Part shown: positions 22,885-35,320 of the stretch, in pieces
How positions within the stretch are numbered: the stretch's first letter is position 1
Layout: each line of letters opens with the position of its first letter
Assembly: GCF_964355755.1 (NCBI RefSeq)
Contig: NC_092679.1
Coordinates: forward strand, 19,334,932 to 19,398,931
Reading direction: 5' to 3'
Source: Antedon mediterranea
Lineage: Eukaryota > Echinodermata > Crinoidea > Comatulida > Antedonidae
DNA: 64,000 nucleotides
The notes under the pieces: model-generated
The model's database searches: none
Told to the model about the DNA's origin: nothing
What the model saw: the letters and a program-made list of their open reading frames with translations, nothing else
Program-made: the position numbers and the translations under genes

Positions 22885-23180
22885 ACGTACGTCCAGGTAC
22901 GAACCGATTGGGCAGTAAATACAGATTTAGTTCAGTCAAAATGCCCCAGCCAGCTTCTACAGGCTTGCAATTTTAAAGGCAGAGTTCAATTTAACAAAAT
23001 ATGCTATAATACAATATTTTCTACGTGGCCTTATGTTGTATGCTCCCAGATACCAACCGATTGGACAGTAAAGACCGATTTGCAGATCTAAATACAGAGT
23101 TATATTTATCAACTAAATATATAATAATGTTTGGCCTTGATTTGTATTGGTTGCTTCCAGGTATCCACTGATAAAAAGGG
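22885..23180 (+). pseudogene. Decayed tandem copies of the HYLS1 last-exon end and 3' UTR
   Basis: The real tail (22698-22880: AAGTACCAACCGAAAAGA, GACAGATTTAGCTAACAGAC, ATGCCCCAGCCAGCTTCT, AAAATATGCTATAATACAAT, GGCCTTGTGTTGTAT) recurs in the same order. One copy is at about 22890-23045, a more eroded one at 23046-23155, and the start of another near 23156. Frames are broken and a 50-nt core coding stretch is lost, so these are non-functional unless used as alternative 3' UTR. Confidence 0.85.
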
Positions 23181-23889
23181 AAGTGCATTAGCAGTTAGCT
23201 TGTAGATAAATAATCTGCTCTTAATCTGACCAGGGAGTTGTAATAACAACTCCCTGATCTGACAGTCTTGTATAGACAATACGTCTTTGTTCTTCAATCA
23301 CATCTTTGTTTAAGTTGATACCTATAAAAAATATATTGTGTGATGATAGATTTATTATAAATTGTATATAAATTGACAATTGAGATTTCCTCAATGTGTT
23401 TGTATGTGTTTGAGTACTGTAGTTAAAACTAAAGTGCTGTATGTATTTTGATTTTTGTATTACTGTGCATCTCTCATTTACATATTTTGTAGTGTGGGAT
23501 TTGTTACTATATTCTGTAGTGTACTAACATAGTTTTTCTAAATAAAAAATATTTTTCAACTAAATAGAAATTTTAGTTAATTTGTATGTTAATATATAAA
23601 CTCTCCCAATACCAGACTTTTTGGAAAACAATACATATTTGGCCAGCCAAATGGTGTTCGGTATTGGGAGAGTTGACAGTATATAATTCAATTTGTATCA
23701 GCAAATTATAACCTGTTGTGTATGACATATGATAATGTACTTCAAGAAAAAACAACACGAAAACAAATTTCCCTTCCAATTACTACAATTATAATTAATG
23801 TTTAAAAAAGCAAACTTTAAAATATACAGTATGATAAAATATAGAGTATGAGAAAACTTAAATTGCATATACATATTTATAAAATAAAA

Positions 23890-24024
23890 TAAAGCTCTGT
23901 ATACACTAGTCAACTAGTTTGACAAAAAAGTGTGATAAACTCAAATATAATAACGATATAACATCATCATGTCCATATATGGGTACATCACATCTTTTGT
24001 CACATAAAGTTAGACAGAGCTTTA
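23890..24024. mobile_element. MITE family A copy
   Basis: AAAGCTCTGTATACACTAGT on the left, TTAGACAGAGCTTTA on the right; the right arm has lost about 10 bp. Interior CCATATATGGGTACATCACA. Confidence 0.7.
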
Positions 24025-24239
24025 TACCTCTTTCACGTTGCTTTGCAAACCTTTGGAGTTTACACAATGAGGCACCAACACAGGTGTTTTTTTAATGGTA
24101 TTTGCCAGTGTGTGTTTAAACTGGAGTTTTGTTAAGCAATGTGAAAGGGGTAACTGCCAATGCTATTCTAAACCTGTTATACATTATGCATGCATTGCTT
24201 AAAAAACTGCATGTAAAAGCCTGTTTTCCATTAGTTTGT

Positions 24240-24545
24240 TTGTTTTATCTTTATACTGGGTGACCTCTTCAGTCAAAGACTGATCTCCCAGAGGGCCCAG
24301 TTGGTGATCAGTGGCTGTGATGTACTAATACACCGGGGTAACCCTCTACTCGTCTCGAAAGATGTACTAGGTTCTTTAAAGTGCACACGAGCAAGTTGTG
24401 TACACTGGACCTACGGTTTATAGTCCTTATCCGAGAAGACCCGTTCTACCACCAGAACCATGGAGTGAGTGAGCCTCGAACCCCTGCTGATGTTATGGCT
24501 ACGTGATTACGGTTCCACTGTCTTAACCGCTCGGCCACTCACTCA
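24240..24545 (-). mobile_element. tRNA-derived SINE (third family), reverse orientation
   Basis: On the minus strand the head reads GAGTGGCCGAGCGGTTAAGA (Leu/Ser-tRNA-like A box) and AGCAGGGGTTCGAGGCTCAC (B box). The body has TCTTCTCGGATAAGGACTAT and AACCGTAGGTCCA. A body fragment of the same family lies at 26555-26690. Confidence 0.75.
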
Positions 24546-25708
24546 TTAGCAAATGTATTCACACAAAAACTATCATTCCTGAGTTGTGATTGGTTGCACA
24601 TTTTTGTTCACGTCACAAAAAGTAAGATAAAAATATTAATATGCATTCCTTAGTGAAAACTTTCATTTTGCGCCAACCATTTTGCATAGTGGAAAACTGG
24701 CGAAATTTGGGGGATGCTATAATGACCATATAAGGAAGCAATGTTATGGAAATCTTAATGGTTTTCTACTCTAGTTACTGCAGTAAATTAAATGTATTCT
24801 ACTCTAGCTATTCCCGTAAAACTTAAATCAAGGCCTACTGAAATTAAATTACTGTAACAGAGTACAATTATTAATACTCAATAAAATTAATATATTCTCT
24901 GTGTAAATACAATTTTTGTTAAATATATAGTTTCATTTTCAAACAATGTAAAAAAATTAAATAATGCAATTGGAAAAAATGATTGTTATATCTTAAATTA
25001 GAAAAAAAGTAAAAGTATTGCACTAAAACCGGAATGATTGCTATTTACAATATTTTTGATAGCTTTTTTAACCTGTATCGTTCAGTTTCTATAGACGTAT
25101 GGCTATTAACACTCGGCGAACAGATTTTATGTGCAAGGGTACTCTCGATTACAGGATGTCCATATTTAATATATATAATTATTATTTTACATACATTTAT
25201 GTAGTCTAGGTTTTAAACAGCGATTCAGCTTAATAAAAAGATAAACATTTTTGCACATATGGCATGTCATACATGTACTTAAGCTGGAACAGACAAAAAT
25301 TTCAAAACATGATCCACTGTTGACAATAACTACAGAAGTCTCACACTTCTGGGAAACCTCTGATAAGAATAATACATGAACATTTTGGCAGCGTAATGGT
25401 ATGATAAACATAGTCCTTTAGTATATAATGAAAATTATTGAACCAATTGTAGTTTGAATTTTTAGTCTGGCTTTAGTAGTTAAAAATAAAATATTGACTT
25501 TGTTTCAGCGAATAAGATATACACTTTTACTGTACATGTTACTTTTACATTAACTTTTAACGAACACACCATAAACAGCAACCATATTTTGGTTAATGAA
25601 CTTGTGAACTAGTGAATAATGCATAGGATTGTTGAGATTTAATTAAGGCAGAAATTATGAGAAATTACTCCGGAAATGTTTGGAATTGTTGGGGAATGAA
25701 GTAAAAAC

Positions 25709-25862
25709 CTAAGCCTTGTCTACACTATCAAACTTTATGTGACAAATGTGATGAGCCTATACTGTATATAGACATGATGATGTCACATCACTACCATATT
25801 TGGGAATCAGTACCATATTTGGGCACATCACACTTTTTTGTGATAGTGTAGACAGAGCTTTA
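25709..25862. mobile_element. MITE family A copy ending at the TECPR2 stop codon
   Basis: Left AAGCCTTGTCTACACTATC, right GATAGTGTAGACAGAGCTTTA. The terminal TTA (25860-25862) read on the minus strand is the TAA that ends TECPR2. Confidence 0.8.
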
Positions 25863-28800
25863 GATTACATCCCATTCTTCCTCTTCCATTATCTTGGTAT
25901 GTTCTAGGTCATCTACACCACGGTTAAACATCTTAACACACTGCTGGTAAATGTGCCCATTAACATCAATCGACCACAGTTCATCATTTTGACTCACTAA
26001 AACAAGAAAATTACCAATTAACTATGAAAATAATTATAATAATGTCAATATAGTCAATCTAAAGCTCTATCTACACTGTGATGTGCCAAAATATGGTAAT
26101 ATGACATCATCGTGCACATAAATGGGCATTTATTTGTCCCATAATGTTTGGTAGTGTAGACAGAGCTTTATATGTAGCACTTTAATGCCCACAGTTTAAA
26201 GTGCTTCACATTACCTTCATTTGATAGGACATGCATGGACAGCCATATTAACAAACAGGAAAACAAAGAAATAATTCAAATATAATATAATAAGTAATTA
26301 CCAGAGATATATGAAAAATTGCCAGGAATTTTTTTCCAGTAGTCACCCAGTGGATTTCTCTCTGTGATTCCATAGCGACGTGCGACATCACCATTTGGAC
26401 AAAGAGCCCAGACCGTCTCAGAGCTGACACACAGTTGGTTAGCTGGTGTTCCTAAATAGAAATATAACACCTTATAATTTTTGCCATTTTACAATTTAAC
26501 ATTTAGTTTTAAAATAGAAATTGTATTGTCTTTTCATTTAGTATAATGCATGGTTGACTCCATGGTTTTGGTGGTGGAACAATTCTTCTCGGATAAGGAC
26601 TATAAACCGTAGGTCCACTCTACACACATGGCCTGTGTGCACTTTCGAGATGAATAGGGGGATACTCCGGTGTACTATTTCACACACTCAGACACCGTCA
26701 CACACAGTCACTACTTAAAAGTATGCCTTTTAGTAATGCTCATATTAGGCATAGTTGCAAAATCTTCAGCTTCTTGAAGGCAGCAACCTAATAGAAGAGG
26801 TTGAACAACAACAACACCTCGCAGCGATCTACTCCCATTGCTCGTATATAAATACCAAGAAGCTTGATTGCCTAATGTGAAAGATTTGGATAACATTGAA
26901 GAAGAAGATTGAGTTAATAAAAAAAAAGAATATTAAAATATCACATACCTTGAACAATTTCCCATTTTAAACCAATTGGCAAGAGCTCAGATATTCCCCC
27001 TCTTGCATACACGTTTTTCTTATTGTCTAAGGCCCAAACAATGTTGTCGCTAGGCCCAACATAGACGTTAGTGAAGTAGGTGCCGTTGCCTGCAGGTTTG
27101 CCATCCACTAGCACCCAGGCAGGGACCATGGTGTCATTTCGAGGCATACATAGGCCTAGCCTAAAGTAGATAGCACCCTCATCATCACAAGCCCATACAG
27201 CTATGGAGCCGCAACTGAGGTGAACCACTTTGTTTGATCCTAAAAAAATTAAACACAGATTTTTATCAACTATGGCTAAACAAATGTATACAGCACTCAA
27301 CAAAATTCAAGAGTTTGGTTTTATTCAATCTTATTTATTTATGACCAGACCAGTGAACCGCCTATGCTGACAATCAAGGGGCCCTCATGATGAGTTATAA
27401 CTGTCTGTGTGTAACAGTGGTTGCACTGTATCAACCGCTTGAACACTCACACCCTTGGCAAAGAGCTACAAATAAAGAACAAAGCAAGTAATATACTTGG
27501 AAAATGATTTGCAAGAATTTTGCATAAAGGTTAGACATACTGAGTTGAGACAGATTCAATGTTTTCCATTTCAGGCCCTGAGGATGCCTCTCCGAAATGC
27601 CATCTCGCACATACACGGTGTTACTTTCCCCGATTGCCCACAAACCATAGGCTGAGCTGCTAAGGTAGGTTAGGTTATCTTTGATGGTAGGAGGTTCCAC
27701 TAGGGATGGCCGCAGGGTATCGGAAGGAAAACAAAACACCTCTCCACTTTTCTGTAGAGTCCAAACCATACCTATATATAGAAGAGCAATTAATAAGAAG
27801 TGTACAGTTTTGGTATTTTTGTGTTGCTGTGTATTGACCTATCACAATCAACAGCTCTTCCACTGTTCCTCTACATGTAAGAACCAACTCTTGTGATTGG
27901 TCAAATCATTTTGCACAATTGCACAGGCTTAAACTGAAATAAGGTATTTTATGTTTGTTTTAATTAATTTTAACAAGGCTTACCACTTGTCGCATAGGTC
28001 CCTGATGCAGAAATACACAGCCATTGAATGGACTGGGATAATCCATGGGGAGACACCACATTCCAATAGTGTCCTAAAAATAAACAACAAATGGAATAAA
28101 CGACATGTCTGAACAAGAATTGATACAATAAAATGAAAAATGTGTAGGCCTACCAATGAGGTTTCCTTTTGAAGCATACAGAGAGCTCTTGTCATGCCCA
28201 GAGCCGACCACCCAAACTCCTGCACTGCTTGCGCCAACCAGCATCGGCCTAGGTTGATGCTGTACTTTCAAATGATGGCTCATTGTGTTGAATATTGTCT
28301 TGAAATAACTTTGATCTTGCATCAAGTACTGACTCATCGGGACCTGCGAAGAGATAAATAATAATTGGTTGGTTACGCATCATGTGTCATTTGAAATTAA
28401 GCCCTAACAAAAAAATCTAATCATTCAAACAAAATCTAATGGTGATAATGAACATGCTCTAAATGCACGTTCAACTTTTCTTTCTGTAAACATTTTGTCA
28501 TTTTTTGGCACGCTACGTTGTTGACTGATCGCATTTGGAAATCAACTTGTTGTTGAATGTTTTGTATTTGTTGAATGGAGAGAATATTTCATTCGTTGAA
28601 AAATTGACTGCTCTATTTGAAACTTGGCTCATGCCTCATTAAAACATTAAAAATAGAGCAGGCAATTTTTCAACAAATGAAATATTCTCACCATCCAACA
28701 TTCATATTTGTGTACTGATTACATATGAATGCTGAATTTTAAAAACAGTCCTATCTTGAATTGAGATTGTATGGATAAATCAGTTGAACAACTTATAACA

Positions 28801-31800
28801 ACTGACCTGCCACCAATGGTTAGTATCTCCTTGTGGCGTTTCCATAGTTACTCCAGTTTTGAACCAAACATTTCCATCTTGGTCAATAACCCAGCCAGTG
28901 TTTCTGCTATCAAGAGCAATACTTGCAACATCAAAACTAAAATAAGTACAAAAATAAGTTTAGATGACAATTTTTAAAATTACATTTCAGAACTATCTTA
29001 CTTGATTACAGCTATATTGTCCCACTAAAAAAATATGCCATTTTAATAACACAGTTATTCATTTTTAACCATTTATTTTAATAAGTGAAAACCTTTTTTT
29101 CTAAAGAAGTGATTAACTTTATTAAAAATGCAAAATAGTCTATTCAAAGTCTGATTTTATTAATGCTTATTTTTCATGTTTTTGAAAGACAATACATCTT
29201 TAAACTTTCGTGTTATATTTTGCAGTGAAATATTTAGATTACTGTAAAACACCAAATAGTAAATAATTTAGATTTCAAAAAGGGTGGAGTGAGCACCTCA
29301 AGTGGATGTTGCACTGTGTAACACAAAAAATAAAAAATAGGATATGATCAGCATTGGTTGCTAATTTTCAATTAATTATTGAACTAAACTGAAACATGCA
29401 GACGTACCTTTGGTTGTCAAACTGCACCCACTGGTTCCCAATTTGTTTGGTAGCTGTAATACCCAGTCTATAAACAATCGTTCCGTCCATGACACGACCC
29501 CATGCTACCCCTCGACTTGTTACGACTTGGTCCATTTTGGTCTGAAAAGAGCTTGAAACCTTTATGCTTCGTGAACATACCCGGTCACGACTCAAGTTCT
29601 GTTGAACATAAACATCATGGTTAGTTTTAACAATCCATGCTATATTCTCATCCAGTGAAACATAACGAACATCGTTGCAAGCCGGTGCCCATTTAGAGCC
29701 GATAGGAGACCGTGGCGTGATAGGAGCACTTGCGTACGCTATTCCTGTTTTCCGATGCACTCGCCAAACAATGCTTTCTGTATGCGATACCGCCATTTGT
29801 TGTGCCGATTCACGTAATTTATCCCATTTATTTTTACTTCCGTTGATAAGTTTAAAATGTACTTTATCATGATTGTCCACGAACCATATGTGTTTATCGG
29901 AGATGATTAATTGCGTTATGACCCCAGGGGTGTCACATTGTACCCAGCTACCTGCTACCTTTTGCTGAATTCCTTCAGGAATGTTCAAGTCCTCTTTAGA
30001 CATTTCAGATTCTTGGCTTTCAGAGCTTTCTGAAATTACATCAGCATCATGTACAATTTCAAGTGATTTAGAAGAATCTAGGGATTTTGGCTGATTGTAA
30101 ATATCATAAATGTCAGCGTCGCCAGGCTCTGCGGGAAGATTATTCTCCTTCAAGCTATGAATTTCATCTGACGACGTCCCATTTTCATAAAACGCACAAG
30201 GATCTGAAACATCTGGACTTTGTGGGTAACCATTATGGTTCATAAGATTATCCTCACAAGAACCAGGCTTCGAAGTCAGACTTCCTATATCCGAACCTAT
30301 TGCATTGTCTTCTTTCGATAAATCATTAACATTAACTAAATTGTTGCCATATTTGTCATCATAACCAATATCATTAATATCACCAATATGGAATGGTTCA
30401 ATGGAATTTTGTGATGGTTGAATATTACTATGGAATGGTTCAACATAATTACGGGATGTTTGAATTTTACTATGGGATGCATCAGTACTACAAGGTGGTA
30501 TAGCATTAAATAACTGATCAGTATTATCAAATTGAACATTTTCATTCTGTTCACGAGATGTAACATTTCCCCTTTCATAAATCTCTCCGGATGTTGATAC
30601 ATTTATTGAATCATCCTGTGGCAATAACTGATCTTCATCAACTTCTTGTGTTCTCGGTGAAGTTCCAATCTCTGGCGACGTTATTGGAAAATCAGACAAA
30701 GAGGATTTATCATCCTTTTTCTTGTCTGTAAAAAAAGAAAAAAAAATATCGAAAATAGGAATGGTGGAATAAAAGTATGTCTGTGGTTGTGGACAGAGGA
30801 ATGGCGTTTTGGTGGAGGACACAAACGGAGTAGCATCTGTGTTACATTTGTCACATGGATGTCACATGTCATGAAGATGCAGATAGACTACTATATTGCT
30901 GTATAGATTATTTTATGCTTTTTTTTATTTAAATTGAGTCAAGTTGAGTCAGAAAGCAGTTAACTTTTACAAATACAGCATTTGCTTCTTTCTTTTTTAA
31001 TTGACTCTTTAAACCAATTTACCTTTTTTTTTTTTCTTCTTTTTCTTTTTATGACCATCATAAACAAGGTCTTCTTCAAATTTTTCAGTTGAAATTTCGT
31101 CAAAATTATTCACTCTAGTGCTGCTATCATCCACTGCATCTTTACCCACATTTGCATCAGCAGTAGGGAACTGGTTGCCAAGAGAGCTTTCATTTACTTT
31201 ATGGTTCTCTTCCGCTTCTTTCAGAGCTGCAAGGACATCCACAGAGAGGTCGGCTGCAGGAGTTTTTGGTGCAGATTGTCCAGATGTCGATTCCTTTCTA
31301 TTTGGAGTCGGCGAAGGCTTTGGAGAAGGCTTTGGAGATGCCTTCGGAGATTGCTTAAATTTTAGTTCAAGTTTTTCAAGATTGTCTTTTGTCTTCTTTG
31401 CATTGTTGGCGATCCCGTCTACAGCCTTGTCAAAGAATTGGAGAACTTTAGATTTCTGTTCTGAATCAGTTTGATGTTCTTGCGATTCTTCTTTTGCTCT
31501 TCTTTCCTCATTCTGTTTCTGAAGAATTTGAAGTTCTTCCATTGTAAATTGTGTATGATCTATAATAAATAGCATTGTAAAGATGACATCCAACAAGGGA
31601 CAAAAAGAAAATGAATGAGGGCTAATGTAAAAATGCATAAAGAAGTTAGGATTAAAAATGGACTTACAATTTTGTTCAGAACTTTAAGCCTCTAACAGAG
31701 ATCATTACCACTTTTGCTTTTTGCTTATGTTGTATAAAATATATCCATCAAGTATCGTGGTCACAACTGGTGTATAATGTATATGAAACAACTATTTTTG

Positions 31801-34800
31801 GACTTGTTTCTCAAACAAATGCGACAGAAATCAATTTGTAATGCCTTCACAACCACTGTTGATCACTTGCGTGCATTCATTACCAGGATTAATACACATT
31901 TGATCACGAATAGCAACTTTACTATCTACTCAAATTAACACTATTGGTGTTCACCAAGTTTACCCAATAAATGAAGAACAGAAATGGTGAATACATGTTA
32001 ATAGTCTGTAGTTAAGTAAATTGAAATGACTATTGTGGAAATATCTGAACCTTTGCATTGTACCATCCAGAAGTTAATAATAGTGAATAATGAATGTATG
32101 AGTCATATGACAGGAAGTATATAATAATATGTTGGGGGTTTCCCCTCCAGCAAACCCTAACATTTTCATAACACAATATACAATATGAATAATATATAAG
32201 TAAATCAACTGGAACAAATCTATTCAATAGATAATAAAAAAAAATCTTTTAATGTAATTTATGTGTCAATTTGCATCAACAGTAGAACCAGTTTTTAAGC
32301 TAATTATGTGACAAAAAAGTGTGATGTGCCCAAATATGGTAGTGATATGCTTAATTATGGTAGTGATATGACATCATCATGTCCATATATGGGCACATTA
32401 CATTTTCACATATTGTTTGATAGTGTAGACAGAGCTTAAGGGGACACTTTCTGGACAATTTTTAAACCACAATTTTAAGACATAAACTTTAATTTAAGCA
32501 TAATGTATCAACTGTCAAGAAGTATGAATAAAAACTATTAGTCAATTACACAATAGATATACAACTTAATAATAACTTAACAACACAAGTCATTTAAGGG
32601 GGTTATTTTAGGGATTGGTAAGAGTTCCTGTAACAATAAGTCCATTTAGGGGGAATTTTAGGGATTGTAAGTTTTGATATAAATAAATTATTAAAAAAAA
32701 ACAAACAAACCTGATAATCTTGAATAAATGTTTTCTGGATTAGAGGCTAGCCTTATTAGCGGTCTCCCAGCACCTTTGGTGAGTATAAATATTTCATCGT
32801 TGACGACTGACACACCCATGATGCTTCCTAGACTACCGGCGCATCCTCCGACAATCGTTTTATTAATTGGATCAAGAATAAATAAAGAGCTGTACGACCA
32901 AGATATAACTAGTGTTTCTTTATACATTATGACCGGTCCGAGTTGGACTTCACTCTGTCCGTCCTGAATAAGTGATGGAGTGTCTTCGAGAAGTTGAAGC
33001 TGTGGGTAGCCTAGGTTTATAAGATCTTTAAACAGTAAGGTCTCTTCCACTTTCCCGTCCATGTCAGATCGCCACAATCGTAGGCCTGGTCTGGACAAGT
33101 AGAATTTGGCATCACTTGCCTTGCAAACAGCTGGGATGAAATTGGCTCCAAAAGTTCCTTTGCTGTAAAGATAAAATACTTCATTTCATCAACAAAACTA
33201 GTGGAAATAATGGTGCTTGTCTCATACAAAGATAAAACATTAATAAATATATCAAAATATATAATATTAATTTTTATCCAAATAAAAGGTATGTTATTAA
33301 AAGTATACAGTAATTTTTCTCTAATTCCCCTACAAGATGCTATGCTAGATTTAATTTATGTTACAATGTTATTTTCTTTTCTATAATTTCATTTTTAAAA
33401 ATGCTACTCAAAAATATACTCAAGTAATTTCAAAATTTATTTTTAAAGTTTCTCATTTTAAAGTCATGTGAATGACATTAATACTTTCACTTTTCAATGT
33501 ATGTAATCATGTTTCATGTCAATTGTCATGGTGGTTGTTGTTGTTGTTGTCATGGTGGTTGTTGTTGTTGTTGTCATGGTGGTTGTTGTTGTTGTTGTCA
33601 TGGTGGTTGTTGTTGTTGTTGTCATGGTGGTTGTTGTTGTTGTTGTCATGGTGGTTGTTGTTGTTGTTGTCATGGTGGTTGTTGTTGTTGTTGTCATGGT
33701 GGTTGTTGTTGTTGTTGTCATGGTGGTTGTTGTTGTTGTTGTCATGGTGGTTGTTGTTGTTGTTGTCATGGTGGTTGTTGTTGTTGTCATGGTGGTTGTT
33801 GTTGTTGTTGTCATGGTGGTTGTTGTTGTTGTCATGGTGGTTGTTGTTGTTGTTGTCATGGTGGTTGTTGTTGTTGTCATGGTGGTTGTTGTTGTTGTAG
33901 TCATGGTGGTTGTTGTTGTTGTTGTCATAGTGGTTGTTGTTGTTGTTGTTGTGAGGGCGTGTGGCGCAGTGTGTTGGACGTTGGACTACCGATCGTCAGA
34001 CCTAGGTTCGAATCCAACTCTCGCCGCATTGCTTGTATCCGTAGGCAAGATACTTTACTTACGTTGCCTCTCTCAACCCAGGTGTATAAATGGGTACCCA
34101 GTTAGATCTAGACACAACTGCGCTGGTTACCGGCTGCATTATGGGAGTATGTTTCCATACGTGTTTGATCCCAAAAAATACTGGGGTAATAATGCTTGTA
34201 AAGCGCCTTTGAGCATGATTACTCATGAAAAGGGCGCTATATAAATCTGGTATTATTATTGTCATGGTGGTTGTTGTTGTTATGATCAAACTTTGCTCTT
34301 TCCCTCGCTATTCTGAAAGTCTATCAGTAAAGTTATATATTTCAATTTGTATCATTTCATTCATCCATGGTCAAACACAGTAAAATATTGTTGAAATTAT
34401 TTTCATTTGTTCAAAGATAAAAATTCACATAAAATACAAAAATTAGTTAAAAAGGTTAAAATTTGGTACATGTAATGTAAATTACAGATAAAATACATTG
34501 TTTAAAATACAAAATACAAGTAAGATTGGTTTGTGTACAGCATAAAATGATGATTGTTTGCATCTACAAGCTTTGTGGTTTAATGGTAAGATACTAGTCC
34601 TGTCAGTGAAAGGTCATACGTTCAATTCCTTTCTGAGACACTTTTTTCATATGTAGCAAAAAATTGAATGTTGATGCCTGATATGATTAGGACATCATGA
34701 TTATGAGACAATGTTAAAAATGTACCACTTTTCTAAAGATTTGTTTGTTTGATATAATTGTTAAATTCATATTTTTAAAGATTAGATTGTTTTTACTTTA

Positions 34801-35222
34801 CCATTTTCTTGGTTGTTGGCCAACTTGTTTAATACTTTTACTATCAGACTCAAATATTACAGTTCGATACCACGTTGACACAAGAAGTGATTTACGAGAG
34901 TAGCTTAATTGTACCACGGGATCACTTTCCTTTAAGATAACTAAAGTTGTACACTTTTTCTGAAACAAACAAGTTTGTAATATTTAAACAAACTATTTCA
35001 AAAATATACAAACTATAATGACTGATTAGAGAATAAGATACATACACTTTTTGGATTTATATAGTAATAATGATGTGGTTATGAATATATGTTAATTATG
35101 GTTTAATTAATATACAATGATGATAATGATGATAATGATAATGATGATGATAATAAAGTTTATAATGATGATGATAATAATGATGCTGATGAAGTTGATT
35201 GATGATGATAATAATAATAATA

Positions 35223-35320
<98 letters not shown>

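Larger units (their letters stand above)
22808..25859. other. Convergent HYLS1-TECPR2 intergenic region
   Basis: No coding exon is seen. It contains the HYLS1 tail copies, the probable HYLS1 poly(A) signal at 23541, MITE copies at 23890 and 25709, and a SINE at 24240-24545. That SINE appears nested between matching words TTTTCCATTAG (24228) and TAGTGGAAAA (24692). Confidence 0.6.

Noticed and set aside
30336..30602. Minus-strand open frame with many Met/His/Val residues
   Set aside because: Alternative frame of the large TECPR2 exon 29408-30725.
31118..31474. Plus-strand open frame of 118 residues
   Set aside because: Antisense shadow of the TECPR2 coding exon 31023-31559.
33953..34030. tRNA gene
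   Set aside because: The A and B boxes are present, but the arms do not fold well and a SINE body and tail follow. The same applies to 21604, 24545, 34555 and 41487.
33472..34244. Long open frames rich in Val, Thr, Cys or Trp/Leu on both strands
   Set aside because: They are translations of the CATGGTGG(TTG)n minisatellite in every frame and lie inside a TECPR2 intron.
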